Below are positions 49,287-58,358 of a stretch of DNA of 64,000 nt, piece after piece (the stretch's first letter is position 1; each line of letters starts with the position of its first letter). Below the pieces are notes generated by a model. It was not told where the DNA came from. It saw nothing but the letters and a program-made list of their open reading frames with translations, and did no database searches. Origin of the DNA: an uncultured Collinsella sp. Lineage in GTDB: Bacteria; Actinomycetota; Coriobacteriia; Coriobacteriales; Coriobacteriaceae. The DNA is taken from positions 1-64,000 of the forward strand of contig CAAGCW010000008.1 in the NCBI GenBank assembly GCA_900768435.1, read 5' to 3'. Position numbers and translations under genes: made by a program.

Positions 49287-51935
49287 ATGGTGAAAAAGTC
49301 ACCGGAAAACACTACTCCCGCAATTGTGGACAACGTAGAGGCGCTTGAGGCTAAGCTCGCTCAGATGCGAGAGGCCCAGGCGCTTTTTGCTACGTACACG
49401 CAGGAGCAGGTCGACAAGATCTTCTATGAGGCCGCCATGGCCGCCAACAAGGCTCGTATCCCGTTGGCGAAGATGGCCATCGAGGAGACCGGCCGCGGCG
49501 TTCTTGAGGACAAGGTCATCAAGAACCACTACGCCGCAGAGTACATCTACAACGCTTACAAGAACACCAAGACCTGTGGTGTCCTGGAGCGCGACGAGGC
49601 TTATGGCATCACCAAGATCGCCGAGCCCATCGGTATCGTGGGCGCCGTCATCCCGACGACCAACCCCACCTCCACTGCGATCTTCAAGACGCTGATCAGC
49701 CTGAAGACCCGCAACGCCATCATCATCTCCCCGCACCCGGCTGCCGCCAAGTGCACCATCGCCGCCGCCAAGCTCGTGCTTGACGCCGCCGTCAAGGCCG
49801 GTGCCCCCGAGGGCATCATCGGCTGGGTCGATGTCCCCTCCATCGAGCTGACCAACATGGTCATGCGCGACGTCGACATCATCCTCGCCACCGGTGGCCC
49901 GGGCATGGTCAAGGCCGCCTACTCCTCGGGCAAGCCCGCCCTGGGCGTTGGCGCCGGTAACACCCCGGTCGTCATCGACGACACCGCCGACGTGCTGCTC
50001 GCCGTCAACTCCATCATCCACTCCAAGACCTTCGACAACGGCATGATCTGCGCTTCCGAGCAGTCCGTGACCGTCATCGACACCATCTATGACCAGGTTA
50101 AGGCCGAGTTCCAGAAGCGCGGCTGCTACTTCGTCAAGCAGGGTGCCGAGATGGAGGCCCTGCGTGCCGCCATGTTCAAGAACGGTGCCCTCGATCACCG
50201 CATCCCCGGCATGGCTGCCGCCAAGATCGCCGAGCTCGCCGGCATCGAGGTTCCCGCCAAGACCAAGATCCTGATCGCCGAGGTCACCTCCACCGACCCC
50301 GCCAAGGAAGAGTTCTCCCACGAGAAGCTCTCCCCGGTCCTGGCCATGTATCACGCCAAGGACTTCCAGGAGGCCGTCGACAAGGCCGAGCACCTGGTGC
50401 TCGCCGGTGGCCCGGGCCACACCGCCTCTCTGTACGTGCACCCCGCCCAGGCCGAGAAGATCAGTCTGTTCGAGCACGTCATGAAGGCCTGCCGCATCGT
50501 CATCAACACCCCGTCCTCGCACGGCGGCATCGGTGACCTGTACAACTTTGGCATGAAGCCGTCTCTGACCCTGGGCTGCGGCTCCTGGGGCGGCAACTCC
50601 GTCTCCGAGAACGTTGGGGTGAAGCACTTGATCAACGTTAAGACTGTGGCCGAGCGCCGTGAGAACATGCTGTGGTTCCGCGCTCCCGAGAAGGTCTACT
50701 TCAAGAAGGGTTCCACGCCCGTCGCCCTCGACGAGCTCGGTACCGTCATGGGCAAGAAGCGCGCCTTCATCGTCACCGACCAGTTCCTCTTCAAGAATGG
50801 CAACACCCGCGCCATCGAGGCCAAGCTCGACGAGATGGGCATCGCCCACGACTGCTTCTACGACGTCGAGCCCGATCCGTCGCTGCAGTGCGCACGTCGC
50901 GGCGCCAAGCAGATGGCTCTCTTTGAGCCTGACGTGATCATCGCCGTCGGCGGTGGCTCCGCCATGGACGCCGGCAAGATCATGTGGATGATGTACGAGC
51001 ACCCCGAGTGCAAGTTTGAGGACATGGCCATGGACTTCATGGACATCCGCAAGCGTATCTTCACTTTCCCCGAGATGGGCAAGAAGGCCTACTTCGTCGC
51101 CGTCCCGACCTCTTCGGGTACCGGCTCCGAGTGCACGCCGTTCGCCATCATCACCGACAAGGAGACCGGCATCAAGTGGCCGCTCGCCGACTACGCGCTG
51201 CTCCCCAACATGGCTATCGTCGACGCCGACAACTGCATGACCGCCCCGCGCGGCCTGACCGCTGCCTCCGGCATCGACGTCATGACCCACGCCATCGAGT
51301 CCTACGTCTCCATCATGGCTTCCGACTACACCAAGGGCCTCTCCGAGCGCGCTGCTAAGCTCGTCTTCGAGAACCTGCCCTCCAGCTTCACGAACGGCGC
51401 CAAGGACCCGCATGCCCGCGAGGAGATGCACAACGCCTCCTGCATGGCCGGCATGGCCTTCGCCAACGCCTTCCTGGGCCTCAACCACTCCATGGCTCAC
51501 AAGCTCGGCGCCTTCCATCACCTGCCCCACGGCCTCGCCAACGCCGTCATCCTGACCCGCGTTATGCGCTACAACGCCGCCGAGGCTCCCGTCAAGATGG
51601 GTACCTTCTCCCAGTATCCTTACCCCAACGCGCTGCACAACTACGCCGAGATGGCCAAGTACTGCGGCATCGAGGGCAAGGACGACAAGGAGGTCTTCGA
51701 GAACTTCATCACGAAGCTCGAGGAGCTCAAGGACTTCATCGGCGTCAAGAAGACCATCGCCGACTACGGTGTTGACGAGCAGTACTTCCTCGACACCCTC
51801 GACGAGATGACCGAGCAGGCATTCAACGACCAGTGCACCGGCGCCAACCCGCGCTACCCGCTCATGAGCGAGATCAAGGAGCTCTACCTGGACGCCTACT
51901 ACGGCCGCGAGCCTCAGGACTACGCCGTCTGCTAG
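49287..51935 (+). CDS. adhE: AdhE, bifunctional acetaldehyde-CoA/alcohol dehydrogenase
   Basis: Reduces acetyl-CoA to acetaldehyde and then ethanol, regenerating NAD+ in fermentation; forms spirosomes in studied species. 882 residues: N-terminal aldehyde dehydrogenase domain (catalytic Cys in NGMICASEQSV; TTNPTSTAIFK), then an iron-dependent alcohol dehydrogenase domain (AVGGGSAMDAGKIMW, TSSGTGSECTPF, His ligands in GLNHSMAHKLGAFHHLPHG). AAGGAG precedes the ATG. Codon use is extremely biased to C-ending codons and AAG/GAG, which marks very high expression and leaves the opposite strand free of stops. Confidence 0.97.
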   Translation: MVKKSPENTTPAIVDNVEALEAKLAQMREAQALFATYTQEQVDKIFYEAAMAANKARIPLAKMAIEETGRGVLEDKVIKNHYAAEYIYNAYKNTKTCGVLERDEAYGITKIAEPIGIVGAVIPTTNPTSTAIFKTLISLKTRNAIIISPHPAAAKCTIAAAKLVLDAAVKAGAPEGIIGWVDVPSIELTNMVMRDVDIILATGGPGMVKAAYSSGKPALGVGAGNTPVVIDDTADVLLAVNSIIHSKTFDNGMICASEQSVTVIDTIYDQVKAEFQKRGCYFVKQGAEMEALRAAMFKNGALDHRIPGMAAAKIAELAGIEVPAKTKILIAEVTSTDPAKEEFSHEKLSPVLAMYHAKDFQEAVDKAEHLVLAGGPGHTASLYVHPAQAEKISLFEHVMKACRIVINTPSSHGGIGDLYNFGMKPSLTLGCGSWGGNSVSENVGVKHLINVKTVAERRENMLWFRAPEKVYFKKGSTPVALDELGTVMGKKRAFIVTDQFLFKNGNTRAIEAKLDEMGIAHDCFYDVEPDPSLQCARRGAKQMALFEPDVIIAVGGGSAMDAGKIMWMMYEHPECKFEDMAMDFMDIRKRIFTFPEMGKKAYFVAVPTSSGTGSECTPFAIITDKETGIKWPLADYALLPNMAIVDADNCMTAPRGLTAASGIDVMTHAIESYVSIMASDYTKGLSERAAKLVFENLPSSFTNGAKDPHAREEMHNASCMAGMAFANAFLGLNHSMAHKLGAFHHLPHGLANAVILTRVMRYNAAEAPVKMGTFSQYPYPNALHNYAEMAKYCGIEGKDDKEVFENFITKLEELKDFIGVKKTIADYGVDEQYFLDTLDEMTEQAFNDQCTGANPRYPLMSEIKELYLDAYYGREPQDYAVC

Positions 51936-51952
51936 TTTTAGCACGGTTTTTA

Positions 51953-51991
51953 ACGGCGGGGGTGCACGGGTGTTTCACACACCCCCGCCGT
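51953..51991 (+). terminator. Hairpin after adhE
   Basis: ACGGCGGGGGTG (51953-51964) pairs with CACCCCCGCCGT (51980-51991), a perfect 12-bp GC-rich stem 17 bases after the adhE stop. There is no T-run after it, so it may stabilise adhE mRNA or only partly terminate; the kinase gene starts 32 bases later. Confidence 0.65.
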
Positions 51992-52023
51992 CGCTTCTAT
52001 CGCATCGTTGAAAGGATGCAACC

Positions 52024-52788
52024 ATGCTGCTACCCGATTCCAAGACCGAGCTCGTCCGCCGTGGCAACAAGGTCGTTTACGACCTGGGCGACAAGATCGT
52101 CAAGGTCTTTAACGAGACCAAGCCTGTCTCCGACGTGTTCAACGAGGCTTTGAATCTTGCCCGCATCAATGAGTGCGGCATCCGCAGCCCTAAGGCTCTC
52201 GAGGTTTCCCAGCTCGAGAACGCCAACGGCTGGGCGCTCGTGACCGAGAAGGTTCCGGGCACCACCCTTGCCGAGAAGATGACTGCCGAGCCCCAGCGCT
52301 TTGGTGAGTATCTCGAGATGTTCGTCGACCTCCAGATCGAGATCCACGGCTACACCTCCCCGCTGCTCAACCGTCAGCGCGACAAGTTCGCCCGCATGAT
52401 CGATAGCCTTGATCAGCTCAATGCCACCACGCGCTACAACCTTCAGGAGCGTCTGGACGGCATGACCAAGGAGTTCAAGGTCTGCCACGGCGACTTCAAC
52501 CCCTCCAACGTCATCGTCGGCGACGACGGCCAGCTCTATGTGTGCGACTGGGCACACGCCACCCAGGGCTCCCCTGCTGCCGACGTTGCCACCACCTACC
52601 TGCTCTTCGCCCTCAACAGCAAGGATCAGGCCGAGGCCTACCTGGAGCTCTACTGCGACCGCGCCGACATGCCCATGCAGGTCGTGCGTCAGTGGACGAG
52701 CATCGTCGCCGCTTCCGAGCTCGCTCGTAAGCGCAACGTGAACGATGAGTTCCTGAAGAACTGGATCGACGTCGTCGATTATCAGTAA
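52024..52788 (+). CDS. Aminoglycoside phosphotransferase (APH)-fold kinase, substrate unknown
   Basis: 254 residues. Protein-kinase-like fold: N-terminal lobe with KTELVRRGNKVVYDLGDKIVKVF (probable ATP-binding Lys) and WALVTEKVPGTTLAEKM; catalytic loop VCHGDFNPSNVIV (Brenner-type HGDxxxxN); metal-binding Asp in VCDWAHATQGSPAADVATT. The family includes antibiotic, choline and small-metabolite kinases; nothing here favours resistance. AAAGGA precedes the ATG. It follows adhE, has its own terminator, and may be co-transcribed by read-through. Confidence 0.85.
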   Translation: MLLPDSKTELVRRGNKVVYDLGDKIVKVFNETKPVSDVFNEALNLARINECGIRSPKALEVSQLENANGWALVTEKVPGTTLAEKMTAEPQRFGEYLEMFVDLQIEIHGYTSPLLNRQRDKFARMIDSLDQLNATTRYNLQERLDGMTKEFKVCHGDFNPSNVIVGDDGQLYVCDWAHATQGSPAADVATTYLLFALNSKDQAEAYLELYCDRADMPMQVVRQWTSIVAASELARKRNVNDEFLKNWIDVVDYQ

Positions 52789-52823
52789 TATCTGAGCGAT
52801 TTATTTCGCATCGGAGGCACAAG

Positions 52824-52862
52824 AAAACCCCGCAGCTCATATGGGCTGTGGGGTTTTTCTTT
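52824..52862 (+). terminator. Terminator of the APH-fold kinase gene
   Basis: AAAACCCCGCAGC (52824-52836) pairs with GCTGTGGGGTTTT (52845-52857) with one G-U, followed by further T residues. It lies 36 bases after the stop. Confidence 0.92.
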
Positions 52863-52886
52863 CAGATATCGAGGATGCCACAAGAT

Positions 52887-52935
52887 AAAAGGACGGCCCC
52901 ACATCTCCCCGATCTGGAGAAATGCGGGGCCGTCC
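52887..52935 (-). terminator. proS terminator
   Basis: GGACGGCCCC (52891-52900) pairs with GGGGCCGTCC (52926-52935), extended by an inner ATCTCC/GGAGA stem; on the minus strand TTTTATC follows. Together with the neighbouring plus-strand terminator it insulates the convergent genes. Confidence 0.9.
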
Positions 52936-52965
52936 CGTATATCGAACTACAAGCGAAATCGTCGA

Positions 52966-54687
52966 TTAACGGCGGGCCGCCTTAACAAGCTCGGCAACCT
53001 TGGCGACGACCTCGTCAATCGCCACGTCCTCGCGCTCGCCCGTGGCACGGTCCTTGAGCTCCACAGTACCATTCTTGAGGCCACGCTTACCCAGAACGAC
53101 CTGATACGGGAAGCCCATGAGGTCGTTATCGGCAAACTTAAAGCCGGGACGCTCATCGCGATCGTCGACGACAACCTCGATACCCTCGGCGCACAGGCCC
53201 TCGACGATTTGGTCGCAAACGTTAGCGCACTCCTCCTTCTTGGGATCGAGCGGAATCACCGCGACCTCGTACGGGGCAACGGAGACCGGCCAGACGATGC
53301 CGTGTTCGTCGTTGTGCTGCTCCACGACGGCAGCAAGCGAGCGGGACACACCAACGCCGTAGCAACCCATGATGAGCGGCTTCTCCTTGCCGTCCTCGTC
53401 CATAAAGGTGGCACCCATGGCTTCGGAGTACTTGGTGCCCAGCTGGAACACCTGAGAGACCTCGATGCCGCGGGCAGCAGAGAGCGGCTTGCCGCAGTGC
53501 GGGCAGGGATCGCCGGCAACGACGGTGACCAGATCTGCCCACTCATCGACGGTAAAGTCGCGCTCGGGGCAGGCACCGGTAAAGTGATAATCGACCTCGT
53601 TGGCACCGCAGGCCCACTGCTTCGACTCGCGCAGGCTCTCGTCGCATACCAGACGGATGCCCTCGGGCAGGTTGACCGGTCCGATAAAGCCCTTGTGCAG
53701 ACCGTAGGTCTGGAGCTCCTCGTCGGTCATCATGCGATAGCCCTTGCCAAAGACGTGCTCGGCCTTGCAGTCATTGAGCTCGTGGTCGCCCGGGACAATG
53801 GCCACGACTGGCTTGCCCTCGGCATCGATCAACGCCAGCGACTTTCGCGTACCGTTCTCGGGGAAGCCAAAGAACTTGGCAACGGCCTCGATGGTGCCCG
53901 TGCCCGGAGTCTCGACCTTGGTGAGCGTACCGTCGCCGGGGCCCTCGGTCACGACGACCTTGGTGCTTGCCGCCTCGTCATCGGCAGCAAAGCCGCAATC
54001 GTCGCAGTAGACCAGCGAAGCCTCGCCGGCGTCGGCCAAAGCCATGTACTCGACGGAGGTATCGCCACCGATCTCGCCGGAGTCGGCGACAACGGGCAGA
54101 GCCTTGATGTAGCAGCGCTCGCAGATGTTGGCGTAGGCCTGCTTCATCTTGTCGTACTCCTCCTGCAGACTCTCCTGCGTGGCGGAGAAGCTGTAGGCGT
54201 CCTTCATGATGAACTCACGACCGCGCATCAGGCCAAAGCGAGGGCGGAACTCGTCGCGGAACTTGTCCTGAATGTGGTACAGGTTGACGGGCAGCTGCTT
54301 ATAGGAGCGCAGCTCATTGCGCACTAGGGCCGTGACGGTCTCCTCGTGCGTGGGGCCCAGGACGAACTCGCGACCATGACGGTCGTCAAAGCGCACAAGC
54401 TCCTTGCCATAGGCGTCGATACGGCCGGACTCACGCCACAGCTCGGCATCGACCATGATGGGCATCATAAGCTCCTGGGCGCCGGCAGCGTCCATCTCGT
54501 CGCGCACGATGTTCTCAATCTTGCGGATCGAGCGCCACGCGAGCGGCAGATAGGAATACAGGCCGGCGGCCTCCTTGCGGATCATGCCGGCACGGAGCAA
54601 CAGGCGGTGGCTGGCGAGCTCAGCGTCCGCCGGATCCTCTTTAAGCGTCGGAGCATAGAGCTTAGACATATACATTGCTCGAGTCAT
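52966..54687 (-). CDS. proS: Prolyl-tRNA synthetase
   Basis: Charges tRNA-Pro. 573 residues, bacterial-type class II enzyme: AELASHRLLLRAGMIRKEAAGLYSYLPLAW, motif 2 FRDEFRPRFGLMRGREFIMKD, a YbaK-type editing insertion (about 230-380), motif 3 GCYGVGVSRSLAAV, and the C-terminal anticodon-binding domain. ATG at 54687 with GAGGAG upstream, abutting the ispG stop. Confidence 0.96.
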   Translation of the reverse strand: MTRAMYMSKLYAPTLKEDPADAELASHRLLLRAGMIRKEAAGLYSYLPLAWRSIRKIENIVRDEMDAAGAQELMMPIMVDAELWRESGRIDAYGKELVRFDDRHGREFVLGPTHEETVTALVRNELRSYKQLPVNLYHIQDKFRDEFRPRFGLMRGREFIMKDAYSFSATQESLQEEYDKMKQAYANICERCYIKALPVVADSGEIGGDTSVEYMALADAGEASLVYCDDCGFAADDEAASTKVVVTEGPGDGTLTKVETPGTGTIEAVAKFFGFPENGTRKSLALIDAEGKPVVAIVPGDHELNDCKAEHVFGKGYRMMTDEELQTYGLHKGFIGPVNLPEGIRLVCDESLRESKQWACGANEVDYHFTGACPERDFTVDEWADLVTVVAGDPCPHCGKPLSAARGIEVSQVFQLGTKYSEAMGATFMDEDGKEKPLIMGCYGVGVSRSLAAVVEQHNDEHGIVWPVSVAPYEVAVIPLDPKKEECANVCDQIVEGLCAEGIEVVVDDRDERPGFKFADNDLMGFPYQVVLGKRGLKNGTVELKDRATGEREDVAIDEVVAKVAELVKAARR

Positions 54688-55770
54688 TTACTTCTCCTCA
54701 ATAAGCTTGTCGACCTCGGCCATAAGCGCGTCGACAATTTGGTCCTCAGCTACTTTACCAATGATCTGGCCATGCGAAAAGAGCAAGGCCTGACCACGTC
54801 CGCAAGCAACGCCCAGGTCGGCATCAGAAGCCTCACCGGGGCCATTAACGGCACATCCCATGACGGCAATCGAAAGCGGCGCGGCATAGTTCTTAAGCCG
54901 CTCGGTTACTTCCTCGGCGATGGGAATCAGGTTAACCTGGCAGCGGGCGCACGTGGGGCAAGAGACAATCTCGGGACCACGGCGACGCAGGCCCAGTGAC
55001 TGCAAAATTCCCCAGGCGACCGGCGGCTCCTCAACCGGATCGGCCGTGAGCGACACACGCATGGTGTCGCCGATGCCTTCGGAAAGCAAGATACCCAAGC
55101 CTACAGAGCTCTTGATGGTGCCCTGAAGCTTGGTCCCCGCCTCCGTCACGCCCAGGTGGAGCGGAACATGCGGTATCTCGCGCGACAGGGCGCGATAGGT
55201 ATCAAGCGTCGTCTGTACGCTATGGGCCTTGGCGGATAGCACGATGTTGGTAAACCCACGGTCCTCAAAGTGCCGCACAAAGCGCTCGCTCGACATCACG
55301 AGCTTTTCGGGCTGCGTGAGGTCGTCGCGCTCGGCAATATCTTGCTCAAGCGAGCCCGCGTTCACGCCAATGCGAATCGCGCAGCCCGCGGCACCCGCGG
55401 CATCGATGACAGCGTCAACCTTGGCCCAATCGCCGATATTGCCGGGGTTGATGCGCAGCTTGGAGGCACCAGCCTCGACAGCGCCAATGGCGAGCTTATG
55501 GTTAAAGTGGATATCGGCGACAATCGGCACCGGAGACTCGGAACAAATCGTGCGAAAGCCCTCGAGCGCAGCCTCGGTAGGCACGCTCACGCGCACGATA
55601 TCGCAGCCAGCCTGCGCCAACGCGCACACTTGCGCAAGCGTTGCCTGGGCATCAGCGGTATCGGTGCAGGTCATAGACTGAACCACGACCGGAGCGCCAC
55701 CACCGATCTGCACGCCGCCCACATGCACGGGGCGCGTCAACTCGCGAGGCAAAGGATGGGATAAAGACAA
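54688..55770 (-). CDS. ispG: IspG, 4-hydroxy-3-methylbut-2-enyl-diphosphate synthase
   Basis: 4Fe-4S enzyme of the MEP isoprenoid pathway. 360 residues: N-terminal TIM barrel (VQSMTCTDTADAQATLAQV, IVADIHFNHKLAIGAVEAG, LRINPGNIGDW) and C-terminal Fe-S domain with SCPTCARCQVN and VMGCAVNGPGEASDAD. The TTG at 55770 is chosen because AGGGGAG lies 8 bases upstream; the open frame to 55938 is a shadow of rseP. The pathway partner dxr is two genes upstream. Confidence 0.94.
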   Translation of the reverse strand: MSLSHPLPRELTRPVHVGGVQIGGGAPVVVQSMTCTDTADAQATLAQVCALAQAGCDIVRVSVPTEAALEGFRTICSESPVPIVADIHFNHKLAIGAVEAGASKLRINPGNIGDWAKVDAVIDAAGAAGCAIRIGVNAGSLEQDIAERDDLTQPEKLVMSSERFVRHFEDRGFTNIVLSAKAHSVQTTLDTYRALSREIPHVPLHLGVTEAGTKLQGTIKSSVGLGILLSEGIGDTMRVSLTADPVEEPPVAWGILQSLGLRRRGPEIVSCPTCARCQVNLIPIAEEVTERLKNYAAPLSIAVMGCAVNGPGEASDADLGVACGRGQALLFSHGQIIGKVAEDQIVDALMAEVDKLIEEK

Positions 55771-55783
55771 TCCAAACACTCCC

Positions 55784-57145
55784 CTACAGAATAAATCGAA
55801 GGATGTCGGAACGAAGCATATAGACAAACAGCAGCGCAAAGAGCGCGATGCCGACATAGCTGACGATTGTCTGCACTTTGAGCGGCAGCTCGCGGCCCGC
55901 AATCTTTTGAATGATCTCGATGACCAGCTTGCCGCCATCGAGTGGTGGGATGGGCAGCAGGTTCATAAAGCCAAGCGAGAACGAAATGAGGGCGGCAAAC
56001 GAAAGGAACGTGGCAGGGCCGGCAGCAGCGGCCTGTGAGGACATAACGCTAATACCCACGATCGAAGAAGACTGATCGAGAATCTCCATCGTATGCTGCG
56101 GCTGGAGCAGGCGCATCACGCCATCCGCTGTCTGCACGACATAGGAGAACGACAGGCGAGCCGACGTGATGGGGTCTAAACGGACCACCTGCGTAGAGGC
56201 ATACACACCTAGGCGCTCGTCCTCTTTGAGCGCAACCGTGGTCGAATGCTGCTTGCCGTCACGCTCGTACTCGATGGCGATATCGTCCTTACCGGCGGCC
56301 TTGCCGATGGCATCGTAGACATCCATCCAAGTGGAACATGAGACACCGTCAACCGAAAGGATTGCATCACCGGCCTCGATACCCGCCTTGGCGGCAATAG
56401 ACCCCTCGTCAACCTGACCGATCACGTTGGTATCCATCGGCACGGTGACACCCGCAATGGAATAGATGCTCATAAGGAGCAAAAAACCCGTCAAGATATT
56501 GACGATAATGCCCGCGAGCAGCATAAAGGCACGCTTGACAAAGCCCTGGCCCAAATAGGTGTGCGAGCGCTCTTGCGCAAGGAACTCGGCCTCGCCGCAC
56601 GGCAGTTCCCATACATCGCCCTCGGCAGTCGCATGTTCGCGATCGAAAAGGCGACCATCAAAGGTGGTATAGCCTGCCGTGTCTCGCGGCAACGTCTGAT
56701 ATTTGGTGGGATAGTAGCTCGACGAGGGCTTCTCCCCTTCCTCATACCAGGGCGCGATGGAGCCCCAGCCCAGCAAAAGGGCGCATGCCTCGAGCACATC
56801 CTCCTCGGAAAGCTCGAGCTCGACAGCAAGGTCGGCCACGGTCACGCGACCATGACGATAGATAGCCGCGAGCACGCGATCGGCGCACGAAACATCGGTC
56901 GGATCCATACCGCAGATGGCAGCGTAGCCACCCAGCAGCAGCGGGGTCACGCCAAACTTGGTTCCAATGCGACGCGACGTGTAATGGATGTCAAAGCGGC
57001 ACGGCAGACCCAAAAAGAACTCGGTCACACGGACGCCGCAGGCACGCGCCGCCAAAAAGTGGCCGCCCTCGTGCAAAAACACGAGGACGGAAAGCATCAG
57101 CAGGCCCCAAAAGACCGATGAGAGAACGCTCAGAACAGTATCCAT
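55784..57145 (-). CDS. rseP: RseP-like site-2 metalloprotease with an inserted winged-helix-like region
   Basis: M50 intramembrane protease, 453 residues. Zinc motif HEGGH at about 25-29 in the first transmembrane helix, PDZ domain (about 245-325, AAKAGIEAGDAILSVDGV), and the second active-site segment GFMNLLPIPPLDGGKLV. Between the first helix and the PDZ-flanking helix is an insertion (about 84-185) whose first half (ADRVLAAIYRHGRVTVADLA, then ELSEEDVLEACALL) looks like a winged helix. The ATG at 57145 lacks a well-spaced ribosome-binding site; a TTG at 57160 is an alternative. Confidence 0.88.
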   Translation of the reverse strand: MDTVLSVLSSVFWGLLMLSVLVFLHEGGHFLAARACGVRVTEFFLGLPCRFDIHYTSRRIGTKFGVTPLLLGGYAAICGMDPTDVSCADRVLAAIYRHGRVTVADLAVELELSEEDVLEACALLLGWGSIAPWYEEGEKPSSSYYPTKYQTLPRDTAGYTTFDGRLFDREHATAEGDVWELPCGEAEFLAQERSHTYLGQGFVKRAFMLLAGIIVNILTGFLLLMSIYSIAGVTVPMDTNVIGQVDEGSIAAKAGIEAGDAILSVDGVSCSTWMDVYDAIGKAAGKDDIAIEYERDGKQHSTTVALKEDERLGVYASTQVVRLDPITSARLSFSYVVQTADGVMRLLQPQHTMEILDQSSSIVGISVMSSQAAAAGPATFLSFAALISFSLGFMNLLPIPPLDGGKLVIEIIQKIAGRELPLKVQTIVSYVGIALFALLFVYMLRSDILRFIL

Positions 57146-57170
57146 AAAACGAAAAAGCAATCCTTATGGG

Positions 57171-58358
57171 TTAGGAACGGGTTGCGGCGAGCACCTGCGC
57201 AGCCTTTTCACGCGCCCACGCATCGATGTCGCGAAGCTGCTCAAACGAATCGACCGCCTGCATATCGTGGGCGTCCATGCAGGATTCCACAATGCGATCG
57301 ATATCGGTAAAGCTGCAGCCATCGTGCAGGAAGGCATCGACGGCAACCTCGTTGGCGGCATTGAGCACGCACGGCATGGTGCCACCCGTCTTGCCGGCAC
57401 GCTCGGCCAGTGCCAGACAGCGGAAGGTATCCATGTCGGCAGCATCAAACGTGAGCTGCCCCAGCTCGCGGAAATCGATACGAGGCGCCGGGGTATCCCA
57501 ACGCTCGGGATACGAGAACGCGAACTGGATGGGAATACGCATGTCGGATGCACCGAGATGCGCCATCACGGAGCCGTCGGCGAACTCGACCATAGAGTGA
57601 ATCTTGGACTGACGCTGCACGACCACGTTAATGAAATCGAGGTCGCAGTTAAACAGATGCATGGCCTCAATGCGCTCCAGGCCCTTGTTCATGAGGGTGG
57701 CGGAGTCAATGGTGATCTTGGCACCCATGGCCCACGTGGGATGCGCGAGGGCATCGGCACGCGTCACGCGATCGAGCTCGTCGCGCGTGCGGCCAAAGAA
57801 CGGACCGCCCGAGCAGGTGAGCCAAATGCAGTGGGCCTCGCGCGGGTTCTCCCCCAGATAGCACTGGTAGATGGCGGAATGCTCAGAGTCGACCGGAATA
57901 AGCTGGCCCGGTTGTGCCAACGGCATAAGCAAGTCGCCACCGACGACGAGGGACTCCTTGTTGGCAAGGGCAAGGCGCTTATTCGAGGTCAAGGCCGCAT
58001 GGCTCGCCTCGAGACCGGCGGCGCCCACAATAGCGACGAGCACGCAGTCGACATCGTCGCGACGCGCGAGCTCGCAAACCGCCTGCGCGCCAACGCCGAG
58101 CTTCGTTCCCTCGGGCAACTCCTGCAGCACGGCGTCATCGCCATGAGCGGCATCGGCCACGGCAACCGCCGGAACCGAGAACTCACGGGCAGCGGCAACG
58201 AGCTCAGAGGTACTGGAGTTAACGGACAGCGCCGTCACCTGCAGGCGATCGGCATGCTGGCGGCACACATCGAGCGCCTGGGTGCCGATAGAGCCTGTAC
58301 AGCCCAGGATGGCAACGCGGAGACGTCCATCGGAGCCATACGTCGTCTGGAAAGACAT
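57171..58358 (-). CDS. dxr: 1-deoxy-D-xylulose 5-phosphate reductoisomerase
   Basis: Second step of the MEP pathway. 395 residues: NADPH-binding GCTGSIGTQALDVCRQH, NKESLVVGGDLLMP, PVDSEHSAIYQCYLG (metal and substrate site), LTCSGGPFFGRTRDEL and MGAKITIDSATLMNKGLE. ATG overlaps the cdsA stop in TAATG. Confidence 0.96.
   Translation of the reverse strand: MSFQTTYGSDGRLRVAILGCTGSIGTQALDVCRQHADRLQVTALSVNSSTSELVAAAREFSVPAVAVADAAHGDDAVLQELPEGTKLGVGAQAVCELARRDDVDCVLVAIVGAAGLEASHAALTSNKRLALANKESLVVGGDLLMPLAQPGQLIPVDSEHSAIYQCYLGENPREAHCIWLTCSGGPFFGRTRDELDRVTRADALAHPTWAMGAKITIDSATLMNKGLERIEAMHLFNCDLDFINVVVQRQSKIHSMVEFADGSVMAHLGASDMRIPIQFAFSYPERWDTPAPRIDFRELGQLTFDAADMDTFRCLALAERAGKTGGTMPCVLNAANEVAVDAFLHDGCSFTDIDRIVESCMDAHDMQAVDSFEQLRDIDAWAREKAAQVLAATRS

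Noticed and set aside
49299..51944. 881-codon open frame on the minus strand, fully antisense to adhE
   Set aside because: It mirrors adhE and is open only because adhE uses almost exclusively C/G-ending codons; the translation is low-complexity (Leu, Gly, Val, Asp, His) with no domain and no ribosome-binding site.
52024..52788. Antibiotic-resistance aminoglycoside phosphotransferase
   Set aside because: Only the general APH catalytic motifs are present; base composition and context are chromosomal, and no resistance-subfamily signature is recognised.
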